Shown here piece after piece: positions 25,995 through 34,361 of a stretch of DNA of 52,239 nt. The position numbers and the translations under genes were made by a program. Numbering within the stretch: position 1 is the stretch's first letter; each line of letters starts with the position of its first letter. This DNA is from UBA7985 sp965661545 (GTDB lineage Bacteria > Pseudomonadota > Alphaproteobacteria > UBA7985), in contig CBFIEF010000018.1 of assembly GCA_965661545.1 (NCBI GenBank), positions 1 through 52,239 of the forward strand, written 5' to 3'. Below the pieces are notes generated by a model. It did no database searches and was not told the origin of the DNA. It saw only the letters and a list, made by a program, of their open reading frames with translations.

Positions 25995-27569
25995 CTATTG
26001 GTTGAGCGTAAGGGACTGTGACGTGGTTGTTCTTGAGGTTGGTTCGGTTTCATTCACCGACATCGCCGACATTCTGGCCTTTTCGCTTACTTCGATCGAC
26101 ACGATGTTCCCGATGGAAAATGCTGACTTAAGTGCCTCATTACCGCTCGTGAGCAGTTCCAACATCCGATCAATTGCCGACCGAAGGTCCGCATTTTCCG
26201 CCATCATGTTGGAGTTCATCTTTGTGAGCTCCAGATTGGTAGCTGAAGATGCGGATAGATCGTCCCGTAAGCCATCGATTTCGGCCCGCAGGTTACCAAC
26301 CAACTTTACTTGACGGTCACGGTCGTCCTGAGTTTCGGCCAGAAGCATTTGCGTGTCTTGCAGGTCGTTACGTGTTGCGCGTAGTTCGCCGCGGGTGGCC
26401 AGCAGTTCGTTTTCTGTCTCCATCAGCGCTTGCTTGGTGTCGAGCAGCATCTTTTCGGTGTCCATCAAGGTGTCCTGTGTCGTCGCAAGACTTGCCTTGG
26501 TGTCACGCAGCGCATCCGTTGTGTCATTCAGGGCTTCTTCGGTCGCGTTTAAGCGTCCGGTCTGCTGCGACAGGTCTTGGCGAAGCTGCGCGTTCTGATT
26601 CAGCAGATCGCCATTCTGCGCTTGCAGCTCGCCCTTTATGACCTGCAGTTGGCTGTTCCGCACTTCCAGATCGGCAGCGCGGTTTTGCAAATCGCTGTGT
26701 CGGCTCTCAAGATCGTCCTTCATGGACTGCAGTTGTGACAGTTCATTCTGTAGCTGGTTGCCTCGTTGGGCGAGGTTGGAGTTCTCTGCCGCAAGGTGGA
26801 TGATGTCCTGCTGCGACGCGCCCAAGGTATCTTTGAGTTGACCAATCACGTCCTGCAGCGCGCTAATCTCGTCATTGAGCTGCACAAGTTCGATCGCTTC
26901 TTGGAAGGCGAAGTCGAGCGCATCAGCGTTAGCGGCTGTGAGGTATTCACCGCCCGTGATGGAGGCAATACAGCTTAACTGGCTGCCCTCTTCTTCCGTG
27001 ACACCAAAGCCGATGACGTGCGCGGTCATATTAAGACCGGCATCCTGGAGAGCACCAATGGTGGCGCAGGGGTCGCGATCACAGCTCTCAATGCCATCTG
27101 TCAGTAAGATGACGTTGGCCGACTTGCCGTTTGCAATGAAGTAACTCGCCGCTTGCTCAATGGCGGATGTGAGCGGCGTGCGTCCCTTTGGCTGTGCCTG
27201 TTTAAGGAAGCGATCGACGATCGACGTATCCAGCTCACCGGGTGGGGAAATCAACTGAATGTCGGCGCAATCGTTCTTGTACCGGTGCCCGTAGGACAGC
27301 AGGCCCAGATTGGTGAGCCGGTTCCAGCTGCCAAAGTTCTCTTCAATGACGTTCCGTGCAATATCAACTTTAGGCACGCCATTGATCTGGCCCCACATGG
27401 AATTGGAGTAATCCATGATCAGGATTGCATCGCCTGCTTTCTGGTCCGCACCCTGTGCCTGAGCTGGTGCGCTTAGTCCCATTGTGGCGAGGGCGATGAT
27501 GGCAGAAGTCGTCCAGCGAATGGCCGGCTTGTGGATAGATGCTTTTAGAGCTTGAAAGAGCTGTTTCAT
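25995..27569 (-). CDS. Secreted von Willebrand A domain protein with long coiled-coil tail
   Basis: 524 residues. A signal peptide (hydrophobic core IIALATMGLSAPAQA) ends near residue 39. The VWA domain spans about 45-235 and starts with LIMDYSNSMWG, an intact MIDAS metal site (DxSxS); PKGRTPLTSAIE supplies the conserved Thr and VILLTDGIESCDRDPC the distal Asp. From about 240 to 470 the chain is a long coiled coil with repeated blocks such as LNDTTDALRDTKASL and DTEKMLLDTKQAL. The C-terminus is Ser/Thr rich. Likely periplasmic or envelope-associated. The start ATG 27569 is chosen over an upstream TTG because the signal peptide begins there. Binding partner unknown; no AAA+ partner gene is adjacent. 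Confidence 0.8.
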   Translation of the reverse strand: MKQLFQALKASIHKPAIRWTTSAIIALATMGLSAPAQAQGADQKAGDAILIMDYSNSMWGQINGVPKVDIARNVIEENFGSWNRLTNLGLLSYGHRYKNDCADIQLISPPGELDTSIVDRFLKQAQPKGRTPLTSAIEQAASYFIANGKSANVILLTDGIESCDRDPCATIGALQDAGLNMTAHVIGFGVTEEEGSQLSCIASITGGEYLTAANADALDFAFQEAIELVQLNDEISALQDVIGQLKDTLGASQQDIIHLAAENSNLAQRGNQLQNELSQLQSMKDDLESRHSDLQNRAADLEVRNSQLQVIKGELQAQNGDLLNQNAQLRQDLSQQTGRLNATEEALNDTTDALRDTKASLATTQDTLMDTEKMLLDTKQALMETENELLATRGELRATRNDLQDTQMLLAETQDDRDRQVKLVGNLRAEIDGLRDDLSASSATNLELTKMNSNMMAENADLRSAIDRMLELLTSGNEALKSAFSIGNIVSIEVSEKARMSAMSVNETEPTSRTTTSQSLTLNQ

Positions 27570-27986
27570 TCTTCGGTTCCAAAGGTGCGAGCTGTCGCAC
27601 CAACGCAACAGCCCCGTCATTTGGGTCATGGTTGCAAATGCCTTGCCATTTACACTCCATAGTATGTTTTTCTCAAAAAACGCCCTATTTTAAGGGAAAA
27701 CACTGGAAATTCTGCCATTTAAGGCAGGAACGGCTCAAAACTTTGATCGTGAGCGCATATTATTGAACACGTAAATTACACATTTGGGTGCTAGTAATGT
27801 CATAATTCGTCCTAAGGATTGCATCTCTGCTTACAGTTGTTTTTACTGGCGTCGGATAGGGCAAGCTTGGATAACAAACGACAAAAACCGGCTTGAAACT
27901 GGCTTAATTATGCGACTTTGAAGGCTTGTCCTGCGTACAAGCATGAGGCATACCTTAAAAATCGCGGAGATGGAGATCACTAAGTG
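27570..27986. other. Divergent intergenic region
   Basis: No gene is seen. This 417-base AT-rich stretch separates the VWA gene (minus strand) from the lipoprotein gene (plus strand) and must hold both promoters. Small inverted repeats are present: CTGCC/GGCAG at 27712-27716 and 27723-27727, and GCTTGT/ACAAGC at 27924-27929 and 27937-27942, the latter close to the lipoprotein start. No promoter hexamers stand out. Confidence 0.45.
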
Positions 27987-28304
27987 ATGAAGAAGATTGC
28001 AATTGCGGCCGCTGGCTTGAGCCTTTTGGGTTTGGGCGCGTGTGTATCACCGGCTTATGCCCCTTACTATGGACACGCTGAAGGTCATGACGATCACGGC
28101 GAGTACTACGTGCACCCGACCGGCAACTGTGTCGTGCCAAGCGCGCTGGTTGGCGGCTTGGCTGGTTTGGCTGCGTACGCGCTGGCTGACGAAGTTCTTG
28201 ACTGGGCTGGCCCGATCAACCGTGACGAGCTGCTGCTCTCCGGTATCGCTGGCGCAGGTGTTGGTGGCATTATTGGCGCAAGCTCTTACTGCCCAACATA
28301 CTAA
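27987..28304 (+). CDS. Glycine-zipper lipoprotein, small
   Basis: 105 residues. The N-terminus MKKIAIAAAGLSLLGLGAC is a lipoprotein signal with lipobox LGAC, so the mature protein would be lipid-anchored at Cys19. A short His/Asp/Tyr-rich stretch follows (GHAEGHDDHGEYYVHPTGNC). Then come two Gly/Ala-rich hydrophobic segments (VGGLAGLAAYALA and GIAGAGVGGIIGASS), reminiscent of glycine-zipper outer-membrane lipoproteins. GGAG precedes the start; GTG 27984 directly in front is an alternative start with better spacing. A terminator follows at once, so it is monocistronic. Function unknown. Confidence 0.75.
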   Translation: MKKIAIAAAGLSLLGLGACVSPAYAPYYGHAEGHDDHGEYYVHPTGNCVVPSALVGGLAGLAAYALADEVLDWAGPINRDELLLSGIAGAGVGGIIGASSYCPTY

Positions 28305-28354
28305 GACGAGAAGATTTCAGTTGATCTGAGGATCGGCTGGTTCGGAATGAAGAA

Positions 28355-28386
28355 GGGGACGTTGCCTCAGCGACGTTCCCTTTTTT
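28355..28386 (+). terminator. Rho-independent terminator after the lipoprotein gene
   Basis: GGGGACGTTGC (28355 onward) pairs with GCGACGTTCCC (28370-28380) around a four-base loop, with minor wobble, followed by six T (28381-28386). It ends the lipoprotein transcript and stands opposite the 3' end of the polyphosphate kinase gene. Confidence 0.85.
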
Positions 28387-28402
28387 CGTCCTTAGCATTG
28401 TT

Positions 28403-29230
28403 TTAGTAAGGCTCAGGGATCATCAGCGCCTGCTCCGTCCCGGAACGGCTGAGCTTCTCAGGCTCGATGCTGCGGGGCGGCAGACTTTGGATCTCAGCTT
28501 CTCGTGGCGCGTGCGGGATTTGGTTCAGCAGATGCGAGATACAGTTCAAGCGCGCCCGCTTCTTGTCGTTGCTGTCCACAGCGTGCCAAGGCGCCCACGT
28601 CGTATGGGTGTGTTCGAACATCAGATCCTTGCACCGGCTGTAGTCGTCCCACTTCTCCCGCGCCCGCACGTCGATGGGTGAAATCTTCCAGCGCTTGGTT
28701 GGGTCGTCCGTCCGCGCCTGTAACCGGCGTTCTTGCTCGGTGGCTGAGACGCTGAACCAGTATTTGATGAGCTGCACCCCATCCTCGACCAGCAGCTTTT
28801 CAAAGGTCGGAACGGCGGCGAGAAAGTCCTGATGCTGCGCTTCGCTGCAAAACCCCATGACCGGTTCAACCCCCGCTCGGTTGTACCAGGATCGATCAAA
28901 CAGCACCATTTCCCCTGCTGCTGGCAGATGCTCGATGTAGCGTTGGAAGTACCACTGACTCTGTTCCAGTTCCGTGGGCTTGCTGAGCGCGACAACGCGG
29001 GCTCTGCGCGGGTTCAGCGGCTGAGTGATCCGCTTGATTGCCCCGCCTTTGCCCGCGGCATCGCGGCCTTCAAAGATGACAAGAACGCGGGCGCCGCTGA
29101 CGCTGATATCGTTCTGCATTCTGATCAATTTGACCTGAAGTTCGCGCAGCGCGCGCTCATAGGCTTTTTTGCCCAGTCGCTTTTCTTCGGGCTTGCGGTC
29201 TGCTGCTTCCTGCTCGGCGTTAGGCGCCAT
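28403..29230 (-). CDS. ppk2: Polyphosphate kinase 2 family protein
   Basis: PPK2 enzymes transfer phosphate between polyphosphate and nucleotides. The 275-residue single-domain protein has the P-loop FEGRDAAGKGGAIKRI near residues 48-63, and the lid and Walker B part DRSWYNRAGVEPVMGF near 110-125. YWFSVSATEQERRLQAR, DYSRCKDLMFEHTHT and WHAVDSNDKKRAR follow as expected for the family. Whether it makes GTP/ATP or polyphosphate cannot be told with certainty. The start ATG 29230 has AGGAGG upstream and lies inside the last codons of the haloalkane dehalogenase gene, an 11-base overlap that implies coupled translation. An earlier start at 29260 is unlikely. Confidence 0.92.
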   Translation of the reverse strand: MAPNAEQEAADRKPEEKRLGKKAYERALRELQVKLIRMQNDISVSGARVLVIFEGRDAAGKGGAIKRITQPLNPRRARVVALSKPTELEQSQWYFQRYIEHLPAAGEMVLFDRSWYNRAGVEPVMGFCSEAQHQDFLAAVPTFEKLLVEDGVQLIKYWFSVSATEQERRLQARTDDPTKRWKISPIDVRAREKWDDYSRCKDLMFEHTHTTWAPWHAVDSNDKKRARLNCISHLLNQIPHAPREAEIQSLPPRSIEPEKLSRSGTEQALMIPEPY

Positions 29231-30146
29231 CCATCCTCCTGAGCCATGATGCAACCGCATCGGCGATCTCGTGTGGGCTGTCTTCTTGGATGAAGTGAGA
29301 GCCTTTGACCGTCACTTCGCTCTGGTTGGGGAAGGTACGACAGAATTCGCGTGTTGTGCCAGTGAGGATTGCACCGGGTTCGGCGTTGACGAACAATTTC
29401 GGTGTCTCGGTCTGGGTGAGCCAGTCTTGATAGGCTCGGACGACATCAATCACTGCCTGTGGTTCGCCAGCGATGGGAATCTGGCGCGGCCAGGTCAGCG
29501 TGGGGCGGCGGTCTTCGCCGGGTTGCAGGAAGGGCGCGCGGTAATGGTCCATCTCGACCTCGCTCAGCGGGCGAAGGATAGACCCCGGTAGCACACGATC
29601 GACAAAGATATTCTTCTCGAGCACCATGGCTTCGCCATTCTCCGAGCGGAAGCCTTGGAACACCCGGCGCGAGGCTTCGGGCCAGTCATCCCAACTGGGG
29701 ATCACGCGCGGGATACCCTCCATGTAGCAGATGCCGCTGACGCGGTCGGGGTGGCGATGGGCCCAGTGAAACCCCAACGCTGAGCCCCAGTCGTGGATTA
29801 CCCAGACAATGTCGTCGCCCAGATCCAGCGCGTCGAGCGCGCCATCCAGATAGTGCCTGTGGTCGTCAAATGTGTAGCGGTCCGGGCCGCTGTCCGGCAG
29901 CTTGTCCGAGTGCCCCATGCCGATCAGATCAATGGCGACGCAGCGGCCAAAGTCGGCCAGCGCTGGCATGATATTGCGCCATAGATAGGAGCTGGTCGGG
30001 TTTCCGTGTTGGAGCACCAGTGTGCGTCCGGGTTTGGCGCCGGGGTTTGCGGGCTGGTCTACGACCGCCATGCGCAGCCCGTCGACTGTGATCATGGTAT
30101 GGGGCAAGGCTTGGGTGCCAAGGGTTTGGGCGGCGGTATCGGTCAT
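29220..30146 (-). CDS. Haloalkane dehalogenase (HLD-II / LinB-DhaA type)
   Basis: Alpha/beta hydrolase that replaces a halogen on an alkane carbon with hydroxyl using water. 308 residues. HGNPTSSYLWRN carries the halide-binding Asn, VIHDWGSALGFHW the nucleophilic Asp with the neighbouring halide-binding Trp, YMEGIP the catalytic Glu typical of subfamily II, and GSHFIQEDSPHEI the catalytic His. All key residues are therefore present. Start ATG 30146 follows GGAGGAG; the frame is open further upstream but without a good site. The 3' end overlaps the start of ppk2. Natural substrate unknown; such enzymes are common in marine and rhizosphere Alphaproteobacteria. Confidence 0.9.
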   Translation of the reverse strand: MTDTAAQTLGTQALPHTMITVDGLRMAVVDQPANPGAKPGRTLVLQHGNPTSSYLWRNIMPALADFGRCVAIDLIGMGHSDKLPDSGPDRYTFDDHRHYLDGALDALDLGDDIVWVIHDWGSALGFHWAHRHPDRVSGICYMEGIPRVIPSWDDWPEASRRVFQGFRSENGEAMVLEKNIFVDRVLPGSILRPLSEVEMDHYRAPFLQPGEDRRPTLTWPRQIPIAGEPQAVIDVVRAYQDWLTQTETPKLFVNAEPGAILTGTTREFCRTFPNQSEVTVKGSHFIQEDSPHEIADAVASWLRRMDGA

Positions 30147-30367
30147 GGTTGAGCTCCTCCAACGCGCATGATGCGAAAGAGCAAGTGAAGCACAAACACC
30201 TGTAAGCGCAAAGAAAACCGGTGGTCTGGAAAGTTTGATTAACCTGCGTGGGTTGCGCGACGCGCTGGATCGCGCGTTAGCGCGGGCCAGCGTCGGCGCC
30301 ACATTGTCTGAGCCAGAAGACTCGAGTGGCTTCTCCTTGCTAAAGGCAAGGGGAAGCGGAAAGCGTC

Positions 30368-30384
30368 GGACCCAGCGGGTCCGG
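30368..30384 (-). other. Hairpin in the spacer after the Mo-hydroxylase gene
   Basis: CGGACCC (30368-30374) and GGGTCCG (30378-30384) form a seven-base stem with a three-base loop between the end of the molybdenum hydroxylase gene (30423) and the dehalogenase start (30146). No clean T-run follows on the minus strand, so a terminator role is uncertain. The rest of this 276-base gap holds no visible gene. Confidence 0.4.
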
Positions 30385-30422
30385 CATTTTGTTCAAGACT
30401 CCCTGCGGACCTTAAATGCCGT

Positions 30423-32708
30423 TCAGGAGGCCGACTGAATTTGCTTCCATAGCCGATCCGGGGTTGCGGGCATGTCAACAAAGCCAACATCCAGCGGATC
30501 CAGCGCACGCTGGATGGCATTCATCACCGCCGCACAGGCGCCAACAGTTCCCGCTTCACCACAGCCCTTGATGCCCATTTCATTGTTCAGTGATTTGACG
30601 CCCATGTGGGTGAAATCGATGTCAGAAATAGTATCCGCGCGGGGCACAGTATAGTCCATGAAAGACCCCGTCAGCAGCTGTCCGGTCTCGTCGTAGACCG
30701 TACGCTCCATCAGCGCCTGTCCCAGCCCCTGAACAATCCCGCCGTGGACTTGCCCCTGCACAACCAGCGGGTTGTAGAGCAGCCCAAAGTCATCCACAAC
30801 CACGTAGTTTTCCAGCGTCACAACACCCGTTTCCTCATCGACTTCAACTTCCGCGATATGGCAGCCGTTGGGGAAGGTCGAGGTATAGTCATCGTGGCTG
30901 GCTTCGACGTCCAGCGTGCCCTGAGGCAAGCCACCGGCCAGTGTTTTCAGATCGAGGCTGATGTCTGTCCCCGATACGCGAAAAGCACCGTCGTCGAAGC
31001 TCAGATCTTCGGGCGCACATTCCAGCTTTTCCGCCGCATGGTCCTGTGCCTTTTCAATCATCGCCCGCGCTGCGGCTCGCATGGCAATTGCCTGTGCGAT
31101 CAGGGAGCGGGAACCACCCGTGCCACCGCCATTCTTGATCCGGTCCGTATCGCCTTGGACGATCACAATGTCCTCGATCGCCACCCCAGTTTGCTCGTGA
31201 ACAACCTGCGCGTAGACGGTCTCATGACCTTGACCGTTGGATTGCGTGCCAACAGTGACTTCCAGTTGCCCCGTTGGATTAAAGGTAAAGGTCGAGTCCT
31301 CATGCGGTGCGCCAAGGGTACATTCGACGTAATAACAAAGACCCATATCCCGGCGCAGACCTTTGGCCGCCGACGCTGCCTGCCGCTTCGCCAAGCCGTC
31401 ATAGTCAGCCTTTTCCAACGCAGCCCGCATCAGCCGCTCAAACTCACCCACGTCATAGGTCAAACCAACAGCGGTTTTGTAGGGCATTTGCTCGGGCCGA
31501 ATGAAGTTCAGCGATCGGAATTCAACGGGGTCCATACCGATTTGCTTCGCCGCCACGTCCATCAGGCGCTCAAGCAGATAAATCCCCTCAGGCCGTCCTG
31601 CACCGCGATAGGCATCAATCTGGGTGGAGTTGGTGAACACACCGTCAACGCGGAAGCGCGAGGCGGGAATATCGTAGACGCCGGGCAGGATTTTTTCCTG
31701 CAACATCGTCGGAATGCCTTGAGCAAATTGAGAGAAATACGCCCCCATCCCGGCATAGGAGTGGATGTCGATGCCCGTAATCCGGTGATCCTTGTCCAAG
31801 GCCAGCTTAGCGTTGGAGATATGGTCCCGGCCCATGTTGTCCGACAGCATGGATTCCCCACGTCCCGCCAGCCATTTAACCGGGCGGCCCAACTGAATCG
31901 CGGCAAACGGCGCGAGGTATTGCTCGGGGTAGGTAAAGGCCTTCATCCCAAAGCCGCCACCCACATCCGGCGTTACAATGCGCACGTTCTCTTTTTCCAG
32001 TCCCAAACACGTTGCCAAGCGGTCCTTAAGCGCCCAGCCACCTTGCGTACTGGTGATCACAGTCAACTTGTCGCCGTCCATGTGCGCCACCGCCGCGCGT
32101 GGCTCCATCGCCACCACGATCACACGGTTGTTTTCCAGCCGCATTTCCACGACGGTTTCCGCTTCAGCGAGGATCTGTTCCATTTGGGCGTCGTCGCCCT
32201 GACCGCGCCAGCGAAAGGCAATGTTGCCCGGCGCGTCGTCGTGGACCAATGGGGCATCGGGGGCGATGGCAGATTCAATGTCGGTTACGGCATCAAGAAT
32301 GTCGTAGTTCACGTCGATCAATTCCGAGGCTTCTTCGGCCTGGGCTTGGGTTTCGGCAACAATGATCGCCACCGGCTCCCCGGCAAAGCGCACGCGACCA
32401 CCGGCCAAAATGGTCCGGTCCGGCTTGGCGCTTTCCTGACCCACGATTGCGTAAGGCATTTTGTTGGCGCCGCCTGCTGCGGTAAAGTCAGCGCCGGTAT
32501 ACACACCCAAAACGCCTTCCGCGGATTTCACGTCATCGGTGTTGATGGACTTGATCGTTGCGTGGGCAAAGGGCGAGCGAACGACCACCATGTAGACTTG
32601 GCCCTCGATGTTCACATCATCGGTGTATTGGCCCTGTCCGGTCACAAAACGCTCGTCTTCCAGTCGGCGCACCGAAGCGCCTGTTGAGAACTTCTCAACA
32701 ATACCCAT
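30423..32708 (-). CDS. Aerobic CO dehydrogenase-like (form II CoxL) molybdenum hydroxylase large subunit
   Basis: 761-residue catalytic subunit of the xanthine oxidase family. The cofactor-binding segments include GGGFGMKAFTYPEQ near residue 265, AYRGAGRPEG at 366-375, GQGHETVYAQV, GGGTGGSRS and GCGEAGTVGA with the active-site Glu near the C-terminus. AYRGAGR is the form II signature; true CO dehydrogenases of form I have AYRCSFR with the copper-binding Cys, which is absent here, so CO as substrate is doubtful. Start ATG 32708 follows GGGAG. No medium (FAD) or small (2Fe-2S) subunit gene is adjacent, although a cox-type maturation set is divergently transcribed next to it. Confidence 0.9.
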   Translation of the reverse strand: MGIVEKFSTGASVRRLEDERFVTGQGQYTDDVNIEGQVYMVVVRSPFAHATIKSINTDDVKSAEGVLGVYTGADFTAAGGANKMPYAIVGQESAKPDRTILAGGRVRFAGEPVAIIVAETQAQAEEASELIDVNYDILDAVTDIESAIAPDAPLVHDDAPGNIAFRWRGQGDDAQMEQILAEAETVVEMRLENNRVIVVAMEPRAAVAHMDGDKLTVITSTQGGWALKDRLATCLGLEKENVRIVTPDVGGGFGMKAFTYPEQYLAPFAAIQLGRPVKWLAGRGESMLSDNMGRDHISNAKLALDKDHRITGIDIHSYAGMGAYFSQFAQGIPTMLQEKILPGVYDIPASRFRVDGVFTNSTQIDAYRGAGRPEGIYLLERLMDVAAKQIGMDPVEFRSLNFIRPEQMPYKTAVGLTYDVGEFERLMRAALEKADYDGLAKRQAASAAKGLRRDMGLCYYVECTLGAPHEDSTFTFNPTGQLEVTVGTQSNGQGHETVYAQVVHEQTGVAIEDIVIVQGDTDRIKNGGGTGGSRSLIAQAIAMRAAARAMIEKAQDHAAEKLECAPEDLSFDDGAFRVSGTDISLDLKTLAGGLPQGTLDVEASHDDYTSTFPNGCHIAEVEVDEETGVVTLENYVVVDDFGLLYNPLVVQGQVHGGIVQGLGQALMERTVYDETGQLLTGSFMDYTVPRADTISDIDFTHMGVKSLNNEMGIKGCGEAGTVGACAAVMNAIQRALDPLDVGFVDMPATPDRLWKQIQSAS

Positions 32709-32817
32709 CACAACTCTCCCAAAAATTACTGGCTCTCTTCGAGAGCCGTGCATATTTTCATAGCTGAATATAGGGTACTAGGCAGTGTGGCACAGGGTCC
32801 AGCGTCTACGTAGGGAT

Positions 32818-32830
32818 ACAGGGCCCCTGT
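32818..32830. promoter_or_regulatory. Palindrome in the divergent cox promoter region
   Basis: ACAGGG C CCCTGT is a perfect 13-base inverted repeat in the 164-base gap between the divergently transcribed large-subunit gene and coxG. Its position suits an operator controlling both directions. No regulator gene is adjacent. Confidence 0.35.
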
Positions 32831-32872
32831 TATTCGCATTTGCCAATTAATCGCCCGTAGGAAGGAAGCAGC

Positions 32873-33376
32873 ATGGAAATGACCGGATCATCACGATTGA
32901 AAGCGGATCGGGACACCGTTTGGGCGGCGCTCAACAATCCCGAAGTGCTTCAAGCCTGCATTCCGGGCTGCGAGAGCTTCGAGGCGACCGGCGAAAATGC
33001 CTTTGCCGCCGAAGTTGGCGCGAAAATCGGACCGGTCAAAGCCAAATTCAAAGGCAACGTCGAGTTGGTCGATATCGTTCCTTCAGAATCCTACCGTTTG
33101 GTGGGCGAGGGCACGGGCGGCGCTGCGGGCTTTGCCAAGGGCGGGGCGACAGTTCACTTGGCGGACATCGAAGGCGGGACCGAACTCTCCTACGAGGTTA
33201 GTGCCAACATGGGCGGCAAAATCGCGCAGTTGGGCGCGCGGCTGATGACCAATACAGCTAAGAAATATGCCGACCGCTTCTTTGACGCCTTTGCTGAGCA
33301 AGTCGGCGGCAAGCTTGACGATGTAGAAGAAGAGAACGCTGGCGAAAGCGAAAGCGAAAGCGAGAGCGCCGCATGA
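32873..33376 (+). CDS. coxG: CoxG-family SRPBCC protein
   Basis: 167 residues of the CO dehydrogenase subunit G family (SRPBCC fold). CoxG of carboxidotrophs helps attach the enzyme to the membrane, and recent work on relatives suggests quinone binding. Family phrases: MTGSSRLKADRDTVWAALNNP, LQACIPGCES and KIGPVKAKFKG, then GTGGAAGFAKG. The fold ends near residue 145; a Ser/Glu tail from a hexamer repeat follows instead of the hydrophobic tail of some homologues. AGGAAGGA precedes the ATG. It opens the plus-strand cluster of cox accessory genes, divergent from the large subunit. Confidence 0.88.
   Translation: MEMTGSSRLKADRDTVWAALNNPEVLQACIPGCESFEATGENAFAAEVGAKIGPVKAKFKGNVELVDIVPSESYRLVGEGTGGAAGFAKGGATVHLADIEGGTELSYEVSANMGGKIAQLGARLMTNTAKKYADRFFDAFAEQVGGKLDDVEEENAGESESESESAA
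33342..33365 (+). repeat. Short tandem hexamer repeat in the 3' end of coxG
   Basis: Four consecutive copies of GCGAAA (the last GCGAGA) encode alternating Ser-Glu residues of the C-terminal tail. Copy number may vary between strains. Confidence 0.7.
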
Positions 33377-33392
33377 TGCCGCCGCTCACCCT

Positions 33393-34343
33393 TTGTCTGA
33401 CCCCCATGCCGGATTTTGGTCTGTGAGCAAAGCCGCGCACCCCGCTCCCTCAGGCGATGTTTTCGCATCCGTGCCAGCCGCGCAAAGCGCGCTGGCCGAT
33501 ACCGGCTACATTGCCAACACCGAGCTTGCGACCGCCATCCATCTCGCCATGAAACTCACCCGTCCGCTGTTTTTAGAGGGCGAGGCCGGCACCGGGAAAA
33601 CGGCGATAGCGCAGGCGTTGGCACAGTCGCTCGATCTGCCGTTGGTTCGGTTGCAGTGCTATGAAGGCCTAGACCAAGCTGCCGCGCTCTATGACTGGAA
33701 CGTCGCCGCACAGTTGCTGGAGCTCAAGCGCGACACCGGCGCGGATTTGTATGACGAAAGGTTCCTGCTTGCCCGCCCGCTGTTGCAGGCTTTGCGACAC
33801 CCAAGCGGCAAGCGCGCGGTGCTGCTGATTGACGAGATCGACCGGGCTGATGCTGCGTTTGAAGCGTTCTTGTTGGAGCTGCTGTCCGACTGGCAAATTA
33901 CCGTGCCGGAATGGGGAACAATCGAAGCGACCCAACCACCGATCACCATTTTGACCGCCAACGGCACCCGAGAAATCCACGACGCGCTCAAGCGCCGCTG
34001 TTTCTATGCTTATGTCGAGTTTCCTTCTCGCACGTTGGAATTAGACATCCTTCGCAAACGCCTGCCAGAGGTTCCCGCACAGCTTTCCGGTCAAGTGGTC
34101 GACTTCGTGCAAGCCTTGCGGAATGAAGGCGTGTTCAAAGCCCCCGGCGTTGCTGAAACGCTTGATTGGGCGAGGGCGCTGGTGGCCCTCGATGCCGCCG
34201 TGCTCGACCCGACGATCGTTGATGCTACCCTCGGCGCTGTCTTGAAGTATCAGGACGATCTGGCCGCCATTCGGGGCGAGCGTGCGCGCGCCATTCTCAA
34301 TGATCTCAGCGAGCTGCAGCGCGATGCGCAGGTGCTGTTCTAG
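33393..34343 (+). CDS. coxD: CoxD-type AAA+ (MoxR family) ATPase
   Basis: ATPase chaperone of the MoxR group; CoxD of Oligotropha is needed for assembly of the sulfurated Mo-Cu centre. 316 residues. Walker A GEAGTGKTAIAQA near residues 62-74, Walker B AVLLIDEIDRAD near 147, sensor ILTANGTREIHDALKRRC, and a lid domain after it. The frame begins at TTG 33393; GTG 33423 (MSKAAHP) is an equally possible start, and neither has a good ribosome-binding site. It is 16 bases after coxG and 18 before the VWA partner. MoxR-VWA pairs act together, which supports CoxD-CoxE. Confidence 0.9.
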   Translation: MSDPHAGFWSVSKAAHPAPSGDVFASVPAAQSALADTGYIANTELATAIHLAMKLTRPLFLEGEAGTGKTAIAQALAQSLDLPLVRLQCYEGLDQAAALYDWNVAAQLLELKRDTGADLYDERFLLARPLLQALRHPSGKRAVLLIDEIDRADAAFEAFLLELLSDWQITVPEWGTIEATQPPITILTANGTREIHDALKRRCFYAYVEFPSRTLELDILRKRLPEVPAQLSGQVVDFVQALRNEGVFKAPGVAETLDWARALVALDAAVLDPTIVDATLGAVLKYQDDLAAIRGERARAILNDLSELQRDAQVLF

Positions 34344-34361
34344 TCTCGGGCCCGGCAAACA

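Noticed and set aside
30606..32687. 693-codon plus-strand open frame opposite the molybdenum hydroxylase
   Set aside because: Antisense frame kept open by codon bias; the minus strand carries all cofactor motifs.
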